A DNA stretch of 49,025 nucleotides from Anaerostipes sp. (GCA_028697725.1 JAQVEG010000014.1:1-49025); one strand, 5' to 3'. Counted from the stretch's first letter, positions 26,124-35,172 are shown. Program-made: numbers and translations. The notes: generated from the sequence alone by a model not told the origin.

Positions 26124-27185
26124 ATGGATTTTTATTTAAAAGAGAAAAAGAAACATAAAAAAGGAAAGATTCTTTTGGTGGTACTGATTCTCTGCGCTAT
26201 CTGTATTGGAGCAGTATTATTTGCAATGGGTGATGTGAAAGGGAATGGAAAGAAAGTAGAATTTACTATTCCAAAAGGACAGAGTATTATAACAACAGCA
26301 GAGAGGCTAAAGGATAAACAGTTAATCGCATCAAAGTGGGGATTTGTTATCTATGCAAAGCTCACTTCTTATGGAGATGACATTAAACATGGAGTTCACA
26401 CGTTAAAAAGTGGAATGACCAAAAAAGAAATCTTAAAGAATTTTACAACAGCTGGTTCGGAAAATACAATTACATTTACAATTCCAGAAGGATACTCTGT
26501 AGAGATGATTGGAGATTTGCTGGAAAAGAAAGGTGTGTGTAAAAAAGCTGGTTTTTACAAAGCAGCCAGTACAACAGAAGGTTATACCAATGATTTCTTG
26601 AAGGACATTCCAAAGAGACAGGGATATTACTATATATTAGAAGGGTATTTGTATCCAGACACCTACAATGTGTATAAGAGGTCAACGGCAAAGCAGGTGG
26701 TGCAAAAGATGCTGGATAATTTCCAAGGGAAATATAATGCAATCTTGAAAGAAAAAAAATATACTGGGAAACATTCCATGTTTGAATTGGTAACCATGGC
26801 ATCTATTATAGAAAGAGAAGCAGAAATTCAAAGTGAGCGTCCGATGATTGCAGGAGTCATAGAAAATCGCTTGAGAATTAATATGAAGCTTCAGATGTGT
26901 CCTACGGTGTTGTACGTTACAACAAAGGGAAAGTATGACGCTAACAAAGTATATTACAGTGATTTAAAGGTAAAATCGCCATACAACACATATGTGAATA
27001 AAGGTCTGCCCGTTGGACCAATCTGTAATTCAGATGATTCAGCACTAAAAGCAGCCATGTCTCCAGATAAGAATGATTACCTGTTTTATCATACAAATGA
27101 GGAAAAAAAGGATGGAAGTCACATCTTTACAAAGACATATAAAGAACATGAAGATACACAGATTATCGATGATAAATCCAAATAG
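26124..27185 (+). CDS. mltG: Endolytic peptidoglycan transglycosylase MltG
   Basis: YceG-like lytic transglycosylase that cuts nascent glycan strands and so sets their length; 353 aa. A membrane helix at about 14-35 follows a Lys-rich cytosolic tail; the rest is outside. A LysM-like part (ITFTIPEGYSVEMIGDLLEK, around 115) precedes the catalytic domain with LEGYLYPDTYNV, MASIIEREAE holding the catalytic Glu (near residue 230), RLRINMKLQMCPTV and KGLPVGPICNSD. All hallmark motifs are present. AGGGGGAAG precedes ATG 26124. Single-gene unit with its own promoter and terminator; in many bacteria it lies beside other genes (such as the Holliday junction resolvase ruvX), which is not the case here. 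Confidence 0.95.
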   Translation: MDFYLKEKKKHKKGKILLVVLILCAICIGAVLFAMGDVKGNGKKVEFTIPKGQSIITTAERLKDKQLIASKWGFVIYAKLTSYGDDIKHGVHTLKSGMTKKEILKNFTTAGSENTITFTIPEGYSVEMIGDLLEKKGVCKKAGFYKAASTTEGYTNDFLKDIPKRQGYYYILEGYLYPDTYNVYKRSTAKQVVQKMLDNFQGKYNAILKEKKYTGKHSMFELVTMASIIEREAEIQSERPMIAGVIENRLRINMKLQMCPTVLYVTTKGKYDANKVYYSDLKVKSPYNTYVNKGLPVGPICNSDDSALKAAMSPDKNDYLFYHTNEEKKDGSHIFTKTYKEHEDTQIIDDKSK

Positions 27186-27269
27186 ATTGTTATAATTATA
27201 ACGTACTAAAAAAAGTACGCAAAAAGATAGGAAAATCCCTTTAATTATGGGGGTAAATGTTGTAAAATA

Positions 27270-27307
27270 AGACTGTATGTAAGTAAACATACAGTCTATT
27301 TTGTTTT
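27270..27307 (+). terminator. Intrinsic terminator after mltG
   Basis: A perfect 11-bp stem AGACTGTATGT/ACATACAGTCT with a 6-base loop, followed by ATTTTGTTTT. It starts 84 bases after the mltG stop. Confidence 0.75.
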
Positions 27308-27324
27308 AAGCAGCTATATTATAG

Positions 27325-27353
27325 TTGTTAGGATATTTTTTCATCAATATTTT
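27325..27353 (+). promoter_or_regulatory. Putative promoter of nifJ
   Basis: TTGTTA, 17 bases, TATTTT. The -10 falls in the centre of the palindrome at 27338-27361. The 5' leader would be about 57 bases. Confidence 0.45.
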
Positions 27354-27361
27354 GATGAAAA
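27338..27361. promoter_or_regulatory. Perfect palindrome over the nifJ -10, candidate operator
   Basis: TTTTCATCAA/TTGATGAAAA, 10-bp arms around TATT, no mismatches. It has no T-run behind it and is placed where a dimeric repressor would block RNA polymerase. It does not match the Rex consensus; the binding protein is unknown. Confidence 0.45.
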
Positions 27362-27416
27362 CGACTTATGCGCAGGTTGTAAGACTTGTGCTAGCATTAA
27401 TTAGGAGGAAGAGAAC

Positions 27417-30400
27417 ATGGCAAGAAAAATGAAAACCATGGATGGTAACACAGCAGCAGCACACGTATCATATGCGTTTACTGAAACTGCAGCAATTTAT
27501 CCAATTACACCATCCTCACCAATGGCAGAATCAACTGACCAATGGGCAACACAAGGAAAGAAGAATCTTTTCGGAGAAACAGTAAAATTGGTGGAGATGC
27601 AATCTGAAGCTGGAGCAGCTGGTACTGTTCACGGTTCTTTATCATCAGGAGCATTAACAACTACTTATACAGCATCTCAGGGATTATTACTTATGATTCC
27701 TAATATGTATAAGATTGCTGGTGAATTACTACCTTGTGTATTTGATGTTTCAGCTCGTGCATTAGCATCACATGCACTTAACATTTTTGGAGATCATTCA
27801 GATGTTTACGCTTGTCGTCAAACAGGATTTGCAATGCTTTGTAGCTCAAGTGTTCAAGAAACTATGGACTTAGGAGCTGTTGCTCATTTAGCTACAATCA
27901 AGGGAAGAGTTCCAGTACTTCATTTCTTTGATGGTTTTAGAACTTCTCATGAAATTCAAAAAATCGAAATGTGGGATAATGATGATTTAGCAGACATGAT
28001 TGATATGGACGCAGTAGAAAGATTTAGAGCAGAAGCTTTAAACCCAGAACATCCAGTTCTTCGTGGTACAGCTCAAAATCCTGATATTTTCTTCCAAGCT
28101 AGAGAAGCATGTAACAAGTATTATGATGCATTCCCAGCAATCGTTGAAGATTACATGAACCAAGTTAATGCTAAGATCGGAACAGACTATAAGTTATTTA
28201 ACTACTATGGTGCTGCTGATGCTGAAAAAGTTATCGTTGCTATGGGTTCTGTATGTGAAACTATCGACGAAACAATTGATTACTTAGTAGGAAAAGGTGA
28301 AAAAGTCGGAGTTGTTAAAGTAAGACTTTACAGACCATTCGTAAACGAAAAGTTAGTAGAAGCTATTCCAGATACAGCTAAGGTAATCAACGTATTAGAT
28401 CGTTCAAAAGAGCCAGGAGCTCGTGAACCATTATACTTAGACGTTGTAAACGCTTTAAGAGGAACTAAGTTTGAAAGCGCTGTTGTAAACGGTGGACGTT
28501 ACGGACTAGGATCAAAAGATACTACTCCAGCTGATATCATTGCAGCATTTGAAAATGTAGATAAGAATGAATTTACATTAGCAATCGAAGATGATGTAAC
28601 AAACCTTTCATTAGAAAGAGGGGAGATTCCTGTTACAGCACCTGAAAGCATTGTATCTTGTAAGTTCTGGGGACTTGGAGCTGACGGTACTGTTGGAGCT
28701 AACAAGAACTCAATCAAGATCATTGGTGACCACACAGATAAGTATGCTCAAGCTTACTTTGATTATGACTCTAAGAAGTCTGGTGGAGTTACAATGTCTC
28801 ACTTACGTTTTGGAGATGATCCAATTAAGTCTACATACTTAATTAACAAGGCTGACTTTGTTGCTTGTCACTGTGCACCATATGTAACAAAATACAACAT
28901 GGTTCAAGACTTAAAAGATGGTGGAACATTCCTTCTTAACTGCAGCTGGCCAGTAGAAGAAATTGGAGATCACTTACCAGGTCAAGTAAAATCTTACATG
29001 GCAAAGCATAACATTAAGTTCTATGCAATTGATGGTATTAAGATTGGTAAAGAAATCGGATTAGGTGGACGAATTAATACAGTTCTTCAATCTGCATTCT
29101 TCAAATTATCAGGAATCATTGAAGAAGCTGACGCTATTCAATACATGAAAGACGCTGCTACAGCATCTTACAGCAAAAAGGGTGAAGCTATCGTTAAGAT
29201 GAACCATGATGCTATTGATGCAGGAGCAAAAGCTATCGTTGAAGTACCAGTACCAGCTGAATGGGCTAACTGTGCAGATGAAAGCTTATTTGTTGAAGCT
29301 AAGGGAGATAGAAAAGAATTAGTAGATTACGTTAATAACGTACAAAACTATGTAAATGGACAAGTTGGTAACAGCTTGAAAGTTAGTGATTTAACTCCTT
29401 ATGTTGATGGACATATGCCTCATGGAGCATCTGCATTTGAAAAACGTGGAGTTGCCGTTGACGTTCCAGCTTGGGATGCTGACAAGTGTATCCAATGTAA
29501 CTTCTGTTCTTATGTATGTCCTCATGCAACAATCAGACCAGTTGCTATGACAGACGCAGAGGCTGCAGCAGCACCAGCAGCAACTAAGATCGCTGATATG
29601 AAGGGTATGGACGGATACAAATTCACAATGACGGTAACAGTTCTTGACTGTTTAGGATGTGGATCTTGTGCAAATGTCTGTCCAGCAAATGCTATCACAA
29701 TGGAAGCATTAGATTCTCAAAGAGATCAACAAGAAGTTTATACTTATGGACAAGAACTTCCAGTGAAAGAAGAAGTAGCTGCTAAGTTTAAAGAAACTAC
29801 TGTTAAAGGTAGTCAGTTCAAACAACCATTACTTGAGTTCTCAGGAGCTTGTGCAGGATGTGGAGAAACACCTTACGCTAAGTTAATTACTCAATTATTT
29901 GGAGATAGAATGTATATTGCCAATGCTACAGGATGTTCATCTATTTGGGGTGGATCATCTCCAGCAACACCATATACAGTAAACAAAGAAGGAAAAGGAC
30001 CAGCTTGGTCTAACTCATTATTTGAAGATAATGCTGAATTTGGTTTAGGTATGTTCTTAGGACAAAATACTCATAGAGGACACTTAAAAGCTAAAGTTGA
30101 AGCATTAGCAGCATCAACAGACAACGCTGACGTAAAAGCAGCAGCAACTGAATATGTTGATACATATACAGATGGTAAAGCAAATACAGCAGCTACAGAC
30201 AAGTTAATCGCAGCATTAGAGGCTTGTGGATGTGATGAAGCAAAAGAAATCCTTAGCAAGAAAGACTTCTTATCTAAGAAATCTCAATGGATCTTCGGTG
30301 GTGACGGATGGGCTTACGATATCGGATTCGGTGGAGTTGACCATGTATTAGCTAGTGGAGAAGATGTAAATATCTTTGTATTTGATACAGAAGTTTACTC

Positions 30401-30926
30401 TAACACAGGTGGACAAGCTTCTAAGTCTACTCATCCAGGAGCAATTGCTCAATTCGCAGCTGCTGGTAAAGAAACTAAGAAGAAAGATCTTCCAGGAATT
30501 GCAATGAGCTACGGATATGTATACGTTGCTTCAATTTCTATGGGTGCTGATTACAATCAAACAGTTAAGGCTATTGCAGAAGCAGAAGCTTACCCAGGAC
30601 CATCATTAATCATTGCTTATGCTCCATGTATTAACCATGGTATTAAGGGTGGAATGAGCATTGCTCAAACAAGAGAAAAATTAGCTGTAACATCTGGATA
30701 CTGGAATTTATTCCGTTTCAATCCAGCATTAGCTGATGAAGGAAAGAATCCATTTACATTAGATTCTAAAGCACCTTCAACATCATTTGAAGAATTCATC
30801 ATGGCTGAGGTTCGTTACAATGCTCTTGCTCGTCAAAACCCAGAAAGAGCAAAAGAATTATTCGCTAAGGCTGAAAAGCAAATGGTAGACAAATACGCTG
30901 CATATGCTGAATTAGCTAGTAAATAA
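27417..30926 (+). CDS. nifJ: Pyruvate:ferredoxin (flavodoxin) oxidoreductase
   Basis: Oxidises pyruvate to acetyl-CoA and CO2, passing electrons to ferredoxin; the hub of clostridial fermentation. The single 1169-aa chain has the fused domain order: N-terminal pyrimidine-binding domain (YAFTETAAIYPITPSSPMAE), gamma domain from about 415, two 4Fe-4S clusters in CIQCNFCSYVCPHA (near 690) and CLGCGSCANVCPAN (near 745), and a C-terminal TPP-binding domain with GACAGCGETPYAKL (near 812), GGDGWAYDIGFGGVDH and TEVYSNTGGQ. All cluster cysteines are present. Codon choice is visibly biased towards GCT, GTT, AAC and AAG compared with neighbours, as expected for very high expression. AGGAGGAAG precedes ATG 27417. 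Single-gene unit. Confidence 0.98.
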   Translation: MARKMKTMDGNTAAAHVSYAFTETAAIYPITPSSPMAESTDQWATQGKKNLFGETVKLVEMQSEAGAAGTVHGSLSSGALTTTYTASQGLLLMIPNMYKIAGELLPCVFDVSARALASHALNIFGDHSDVYACRQTGFAMLCSSSVQETMDLGAVAHLATIKGRVPVLHFFDGFRTSHEIQKIEMWDNDDLADMIDMDAVERFRAEALNPEHPVLRGTAQNPDIFFQAREACNKYYDAFPAIVEDYMNQVNAKIGTDYKLFNYYGAADAEKVIVAMGSVCETIDETIDYLVGKGEKVGVVKVRLYRPFVNEKLVEAIPDTAKVINVLDRSKEPGAREPLYLDVVNALRGTKFESAVVNGGRYGLGSKDTTPADIIAAFENVDKNEFTLAIEDDVTNLSLERGEIPVTAPESIVSCKFWGLGADGTVGANKNSIKIIGDHTDKYAQAYFDYDSKKSGGVTMSHLRFGDDPIKSTYLINKADFVACHCAPYVTKYNMVQDLKDGGTFLLNCSWPVEEIGDHLPGQVKSYMAKHNIKFYAIDGIKIGKEIGLGGRINTVLQSAFFKLSGIIEEADAIQYMKDAATASYSKKGEAIVKMNHDAIDAGAKAIVEVPVPAEWANCADESLFVEAKGDRKELVDYVNNVQNYVNGQVGNSLKVSDLTPYVDGHMPHGASAFEKRGVAVDVPAWDADKCIQCNFCSYVCPHATIRPVAMTDAEAAAAPAATKIADMKGMDGYKFTMTVTVLDCLGCGSCANVCPANAITMEALDSQRDQQEVYTYGQELPVKEEVAAKFKETTVKGSQFKQPLLEFSGACAGCGETPYAKLITQLFGDRMYIANATGCSSIWGGSSPATPYTVNKEGKGPAWSNSLFEDNAEFGLGMFLGQNTHRGHLKAKVEALAASTDNADVKAAATEYVDTYTDGKANTAATDKLIAALEACGCDEAKEILSKKDFLSKKSQWIFGGDGWAYDIGFGGVDHVLASGEDVNIFVFDTEVYSNTGGQASKSTHPGAIAQFAAAGKETKKKDLPGIAMSYGYVYVASISMGADYNQTVKAIAEAEAYPGPSLIIAYAPCINHGIKGGMSIAQTREKLAVTSGYWNLFRFNPALADEGKNPFTLDSKAPSTSFEEFIMAEVRYNALARQNPERAKELFAKAEKQMVDKYAAYAELASK

Positions 30927-30956
30927 GATAGACTGTCTTAAATAGATAGAGATTTA

Positions 30957-30987
30957 AGAAGGATACGCAATGCGTGTCCTTCTTTTT
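30957..30987 (+). terminator. Intrinsic terminator after nifJ
   Basis: Stem AGAAGGATACGC/GCGTGTCCTTCT (one G-U pair) with a 3-base loop runs into a T-tract. Confidence 0.88.
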
Positions 30988-31018
30988 CAGTTTGATTATG
31001 GATTTATGAACAGGGCTT

Positions 31019-31027
31019 TGTTATAAT
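31019..31027 (+). promoter_or_regulatory. Extended -10 promoter of rpe-mrp
   Basis: TGTTATAAT: a perfect -10 with TGN extension, 36 bases before the rpe start; the -35 is poor. Confidence 0.45.
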
Positions 31028-31063
31028 AAATTTAACAATGAAAATTTAAAAAGGAGAAGAATT

Positions 31064-31720
31064 ATGGAATATTATTTATCACCATCAATTTTATCAGCAG
31101 ATTTTACTTGTTTAGGTGAAGATGTTAAAAAAGCGGCGGATGCAGGGGCACAGTGGATTCATATTGACGTTATGGATGGAATGTTTGTACCTAATATTTC
31201 ATTTGGAATGCCGATTATCAAGTCTTTAAGAAGTGTTACAGACAAGGTGTTTGACGTTCATCTAATGGTAGAAGAGCCTGGAAGATATGTGGAAGAGTTT
31301 GTAAAGTGTGGAGCAGACATAATTACAGTACATGCAGAGGCGTGTACACATCTTGATCGAGTTATCCAGCAGATTCAGCAGCTTGGATGCAAGGCTGGAG
31401 TTGTACTGAACCCAGGAACACCTCTTACAGTCTTAGATTATGTGTTAGATGAACTGGATATGGTATTATTAATGTCTGTGAATCCAGGATATGGTGGACA
31501 AAGCTATATTCCATATACAGACCAAAAGATTAAAGATTTACGGGAAATGATAGATGCACGTGGATTGGATACAATTATTCAAATTGATGGTGGAGTAACT
31601 GCGGACAGTGTAGGAAGATTAATGGACTTGGGAGCAAATGCATTTGTGGCAGGTTCTGCAGTATTTAATGGAGATATTGAAGGCAATGTGAAGAAGATGT
31701 TAAAGGCAATGGAGGATTAA
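31064..31720 (+). CDS. rpe: Ribulose-phosphate 3-epimerase
   Basis: Interconverts ribulose 5-phosphate and xylulose 5-phosphate in the pentose phosphate pathway; 218 aa TIM barrel of normal length. Diagnostic motifs are SPSILSADF at the start, HIDVMDGMFVPNISFGMPI (metal-binding His and catalytic Asp near 33-36), VFDVHLMVEEP, VNPGYGGQSYI and the second catalytic Asp in IQIDGGV. ATG 31064 has AAGGAG upstream. The Mrp-like gene starts one base after its stop, so the two are translated from one message. In many Firmicutes rpe lies beside rsgA and a thiamine pyrophosphokinase gene; that context is absent here. Confidence 0.97.
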   Translation: MEYYLSPSILSADFTCLGEDVKKAADAGAQWIHIDVMDGMFVPNISFGMPIIKSLRSVTDKVFDVHLMVEEPGRYVEEFVKCGADIITVHAEACTHLDRVIQQIQQLGCKAGVVLNPGTPLTVLDYVLDELDMVLLMSVNPGYGGQSYIPYTDQKIKDLREMIDARGLDTIIQIDGGVTADSVGRLMDLGANAFVAGSAVFNGDIEGNVKKMLKAMED

Positions 31721-31721
31721 G

Positions 31722-32543
31722 ATGAGTGAATGTACACACGATTGTAGTTCATGTGGGGAGAATTGTTCTTCTAGACAAGAACCACAAGATATGCTAGAAC
31801 CGTTATATGAAAAAAGTAATGTAAAGAAAGTCATTGGTGTTGTCAGTGGAAAAGGTGGAGTTGGTAAGTCGATGACCACTTCTCTTTTAGCGGTTGCAGC
31901 AAATCGAAAGGGACTACATACAGGTATTTTAGATGGAGATGTGACAGGACCATCCATACCACAATCCTTTGGACTTCATGAAAGACTACTTGGGAATGCA
32001 GATGGAATTATTATGCCAGCCATGACCAACTTGGGAATAGAAGTAGTTTCCGTAAACCTTATGTTGGAAGAAGAGACTCAGCCAGTGATCTGGAGAGGGC
32101 CAGTGGTTACAGATGTAATAAAACAGTTTTGGGGAAAGACTTTATGGAGAGATATTGATGTAATGTTTGTAGATATGCCTCCAGGCACTGGAGAGGTGCC
32201 ATTGACCGTATTTCAATCAATGCCTTTAGATGGAATTGTAGTTGTTGCAACACCACAGGACTTGGTGGGGATGATTGTTGAGAAGGCAGTGAATATGGCG
32301 AAGATGATGGATGTTCCAATTTTAGGTCTAGTAGAGAATATGAGTTACATCAAATGTCCAGACTGTGGAAAAGAGATTCGAGTCTTTGGAGAAAGCAAAA
32401 TCGAAGCCATTGGAGACAAATATCAAGTTCCAGTTCTTGGGAAACTTCCCATTGATCCAAAGCTTACAGAAGCATGTGATAATGGTTTGATTGAAAATTT
32501 AGAAGAAATTTATTTAAATGGAGCAATTGATGCTCTTTTGTAA
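31722..32543 (+). CDS. Mrp/NBP35-family Fe-S cluster carrier ATPase
   Basis: Cytosolic P-loop ATPase of 273 aa that binds and transfers 4Fe-4S clusters to apoproteins. The N-terminus holds a cysteine cluster CTHDCSSCGENC, as in NBP35 proteins, followed by the deviant Walker A GKGGVGKS (near residue 44), a switch region with FVDMPPGTGEVPLT, and near the C-terminus CPDCG, the CxxC pair that bridges clusters between the two subunits. A ribosome site GGAGG lies inside the end of rpe. Close coupling to rpe could tie cluster supply to an iron-dependent epimerase, but this is speculation. Terminator at 32570. Confidence 0.93.
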   Translation: MSECTHDCSSCGENCSSRQEPQDMLEPLYEKSNVKKVIGVVSGKGGVGKSMTTSLLAVAANRKGLHTGILDGDVTGPSIPQSFGLHERLLGNADGIIMPAMTNLGIEVVSVNLMLEEETQPVIWRGPVVTDVIKQFWGKTLWRDIDVMFVDMPPGTGEVPLTVFQSMPLDGIVVVATPQDLVGMIVEKAVNMAKMMDVPILGLVENMSYIKCPDCGKEIRVFGESKIEAIGDKYQVPVLGKLPIDPKLTEACDNGLIENLEEIYLNGAIDALL

Positions 32544-32569
32544 TCTGCAATATTTATAGAGATGTGGGA

Positions 32570-32603
32570 ACGTCGTAGTCATAAGGGCTGCGGCGTTTTT
32601 TTT
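32570..32603 (+). terminator. Intrinsic terminator of rpe-mrp
   Basis: Stem ACGTCGTAG/CTGCGGCGT (two G-U pairs), 9-base loop, then eight T. Confidence 0.85.
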
Positions 32604-32690
32604 GAATGTAATTTTGAAAATAACGTAATAAAAATGTAATAAATACTTAGAATAATATGGAAAAGTATTGTTCTTTTTCAGGTACATCTG

Positions 32691-32719
32691 TTGACTTCTT
32701 CTAAGAATGTGTATATTAT
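32691..32719 (+). promoter_or_regulatory. Strong sigma-A promoter of the 3D-domain gene
   Basis: TTGACT, 17 bases, TATTAT: the best full promoter match in the window. The start codon is 114 bases further on, leaving a leader of about 108 bases in which I recognise no known riboswitch. The rest of the gap (32604-32690) shows nothing else. Confidence 0.65.
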
Positions 32720-32833
32720 ATGTCTTAGTTGTTACAGAAATGTTGCAAAGTTTAAGAATTTAATCATAAATGAGAAAGATGATGCATAAGATATAGAGTA
32801 GTGAGAAGGCATCTATTATAGAAAGAGGAAATT

Positions 32834-33241
32834 ATGAAGTTATTGAAATCAAAAAGAATCAAAATAGCATTAGTTATGATGATGTTTGTTTTAGGAGCAG
32901 GATTTATGTTCACAGGATCAACATCAACTAAGGCAGGAGCAAAACAAGTTCAATACCTAGGAAAGTATAAGCTAACAGCTTATTGTGGATGTAAAGGATG
33001 CAGCGGTGGCTGGGGAAACAGAACTGCTTCAGGAAAGAAAGCAAAAGCTGGCAGAACAATTGCAGTTGATAAAAAGAAAATCAAACTTGGAACTAAGGTT
33101 AAGATTCAAGGAAAGACATATGTAGCAGAAGATGTTGGTGGTGGAGTTAAGGGAAAACATATTGATATCTACTTTACATCACATAAGAAAGTTCAACGTT
33201 TTGGACGTAAGAATAACATTAAAGTATACAAAATCAAATAG
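32834..33241 (+). CDS. Secreted 3D-domain (Asp-Asp-Asp) protein
   Basis: Small exported protein of 135 aa. Residues 1-35 are a signal peptide (basic KLLKSKRIKI, then a hydrophobic core). The mature part is a single 3D domain: YKLTAYCGCKGCSGGWGNRTASG, IAVDKKKIKLGTKVKI and KHIDIYFTSHK, with the three aspartates the domain is named for in AVD, AED and HID. The fold is a double-psi beta barrel related to MltA and the Rpf/YocH-type hydrolases, so a role in peptidoglycan cleavage is likely. Unlike YocH or Rpf there is no LysM or other wall-binding domain. The mature protein is very basic. The four closely spaced Cys/Gly residues CGCKGC may bind metal or form disulfides. Confidence 0.9.
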   Translation: MKLLKSKRIKIALVMMMFVLGAGFMFTGSTSTKAGAKQVQYLGKYKLTAYCGCKGCSGGWGNRTASGKKAKAGRTIAVDKKKIKLGTKVKIQGKTYVAEDVGGGVKGKHIDIYFTSHKKVQRFGRKNNIKVYKIK

Positions 33242-33251
33242 ATAATAGAGG

Positions 33252-33288
33252 ATAGCACCAAGGCAAAGATCTTGGTGCTATTTTTTTC
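33252..33288 (+). terminator. Intrinsic terminator after the 3D-domain gene
   Basis: Perfect 11-bp stem ATAGCACCAAG/CTTGGTGCTAT, 8-base loop, then seven T. Confidence 0.92.
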
Positions 33289-33372
33289 TATGGCGACTTC
33301 CCATTGTGGATGTGATATACTAATCTTATTACATAGTCGGATGGAAACAAGAAAGAAAAAGGAGGAATTCAT

Positions 33373-34131
33373 ATGAATCGTTTATCTGGAAAAGTTGCTA
33401 TTATCACTGGTGGGAATGCAGGGGTTGGAGAGGCCATTGCAAAGCTTTTTGCACGAGAAGGTGCATCGGTTGTAATTAGTGCTAGAAGAGCAGAACCGCT
33501 GCAGAAAGTAGCTGATGCTGTGATAGAAGAGGGAGGCAGCGTGCTTCCTGTGCCAACGGATATATCTAAAGTGGAAGATGTAAAGAACTTAATGGAAAAA
33601 GCCATAGAGAAGTTTGGTAAGATTGATATTTTAGTTAATAATGCTGGAGTCTTAGATCAAAATCTGAATTCTATTGCACAAGTTGATTATGATGATTTAG
33701 ATAAGGTTATCAATATCAATGAAAAAGGAACCGCTTATTGCTTAAGTGAGGCATTAAAGAAAATGAAAAAGGGAGCGTCCATTGTAAATATTGCATCGGT
33801 AGCAGGACAATATGGATGTGGTGGAGCGGCTTACGTTGCCACAAAGGCTGCGGTAATTGGACTTACAAAGCACACAGCAATGCGTTATGCAAAGGAAGAG
33901 ATTCGTTGCAACGTTATTTGTCCAGGAACGATTAAGACTACCATGGCATCCTCTTTGAAGAGAGAAACTATGGATGGACAGATGATGGGAGCCATGATGG
34001 CACATAGTGATTTGTCCGTACCTCCATGTGAGCCAGAGGATGTGGCTAATGTTGCATTGTTTTTGGCAAGTGATGAGAGTCGTGCATTAACAGGACAAGT
34101 GATTGTATCTGATTTTGGTGCAGATTTATAG
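33373..34131 (+). CDS. SDR-family oxidoreductase
   Basis: Classical short-chain dehydrogenase/reductase of 252 aa. The cofactor loop TGGNAGVGEAIAKLF (residues 12-26), NNAGVLDQ near 90, catalytic Ser in NIASVAGQYG and the YxxxK pair in AAYVATKAAV are complete. The loop ISARRAEPL after the second strand suggests NADP(H) preference. The substrate is unknown; annotation pipelines may call it glucose 1-dehydrogenase or 3-oxoacyl-ACP reductase without real support. AAGGAGG precedes ATG 33373 and an extended -10 TGATATACT is at 33313. It stands alone between two terminators. Confidence 0.88.
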   Translation: MNRLSGKVAIITGGNAGVGEAIAKLFAREGASVVISARRAEPLQKVADAVIEEGGSVLPVPTDISKVEDVKNLMEKAIEKFGKIDILVNNAGVLDQNLNSIAQVDYDDLDKVININEKGTAYCLSEALKKMKKGASIVNIASVAGQYGCGGAAYVATKAAVIGLTKHTAMRYAKEEIRCNVICPGTIKTTMASSLKRETMDGQMMGAMMAHSDLSVPPCEPEDVANVALFLASDESRALTGQVIVSDFGADL

Positions 34132-34146
34132 AAAATGAATAAAAAG

Positions 34147-34180
34147 ACCCTGATGCAAATTTATTGTATCAGGGTTTTGT
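34147..34180. terminator. Bidirectional intrinsic terminator
   Basis: Stem ACCCTGATGCAA/TTGTATCAGGGT (one G-U/A-C type mismatch) with a T-run on the right and an A-run on the left, so it can serve both the SDR gene and the converging nucleotidyltransferase gene. Confidence 0.82.
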
Positions 34181-34201
34181 TTATATTAGTACATATGAGT
34201 T

Positions 34202-35116
34202 TTAGAATTCTTTCGGATAAACTCCCTCTGCCTTTAGAGAAGCAAGAGCGTCCATAACTGTTTTTTTATCTTCCTTATAAGTAACACCATACCATTGATC
34301 TGTAGATGTTAATACATCCATTGTTGCTTGCCCAGACACTAAGAGAGAACTTGCAACGCTTGGAATAAAATATTCACATTTAAGAGGGTTTTCTTTTAAG
34401 GATTCATCTAAGAATTGTGGGAATCCTTTTTCTAGTTCCTCTAAAATCATTGGCTGAAAACCAAAGAAGTTCATAGAAACAGGTGTCTTAAAATCAAGAG
34501 ATGTCCATGTTTTCCCATCATCTTCTGTAAATTCAGCATGATCTCCACGCTTTTCAATGTGAGTTCTTTCTGTGATAGAGATTAATTGTTGATTCTCATC
34601 CACTTCACAAATTCCTCTGGAAACATGACCGTTTTCCGTTACTGTATTACCTAAAGAATAACCAACCATAGCAAATCGTTCTTTGGAATCATCATATGTT
34701 TTTGACAAGAAATCTGACATGATTTGATATCCGTTGACTCCATAGTAGTCATCTGCGTTTATTACGGCAAATGGTTCATTAATAAATGGCTTGGCACATA
34801 AAACAGCATGTGCAGTACCCCATGGCTTCTCACGTCCTTCTGGGACCTTGTAGCCTTCTGGAAGGGAGTCTACCTCTTGAAACGCATATTCCACAGGAAA
34901 ATCTTTTGGAATTCTTGCACCAATGGTTTCTTTGAAATCTTTTTCGATTGCTTTTTTAATTACAAATACAACTTTTCCGAATCCGGCACGCTTTGCATCA
35001 TAAATAGAAAAATCGATAATTGCATGTCCTTGTTCATCCATTGGATCCATTTGCTTTAGACCGCCGTATCGACTTCCCATCCCAGCGGCTAAAATTAGTA
35101 GTGTTGGTTTTTTCAT
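34202..35116 (-). CDS. Sugar-phosphate nucleotidyltransferase-like protein
   Basis: NTP-transferase (GT-A fold) protein of 304 aa. The N-terminal signature ILAAGMGSRYGGLKQMDP (residues 8-25) binds the nucleotide, and FAVINADDYYG near 120 holds the metal-binding Asp pair. GTAHAVLCAKPF is also typical. The family activates sugar 1-phosphates to NDP-sugars, but this branch lacks an obvious substrate signature and no sugar-modifying genes are nearby. It starts at ATG 35116 with GGAGGA upstream and shares a divergent promoter region with nadC. Confidence 0.85.
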   Translation of the reverse strand: MKKPTLLILAAGMGSRYGGLKQMDPMDEQGHAIIDFSIYDAKRAGFGKVVFVIKKAIEKDFKETIGARIPKDFPVEYAFQEVDSLPEGYKVPEGREKPWGTAHAVLCAKPFINEPFAVINADDYYGVNGYQIMSDFLSKTYDDSKERFAMVGYSLGNTVTENGHVSRGICEVDENQQLISITERTHIEKRGDHAEFTEDDGKTWTSLDFKTPVSMNFFGFQPMILEELEKGFPQFLDESLKENPLKCEYFIPSVASSLLVSGQATMDVLTSTDQWYGVTYKEDKKTVMDALASLKAEGVYPKEF

Positions 35117-35172
35117 GTTGTCCTCCTCTATATTGTGTAAGCATGAAATACATGACTTTTTGTTCTTGTATC

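Noticed and set aside
27325..27361. Rex operator upstream of nifJ
   Set aside because: TTGTTA is present but the TTAACAA partner half-site is missing; it serves better as a -35 box.
32720..32833. c-di-AMP (ydaO) riboswitch before the 3D-domain gene
   Set aside because: The leader is short and lacks the GC-rich conserved core segments of that class.
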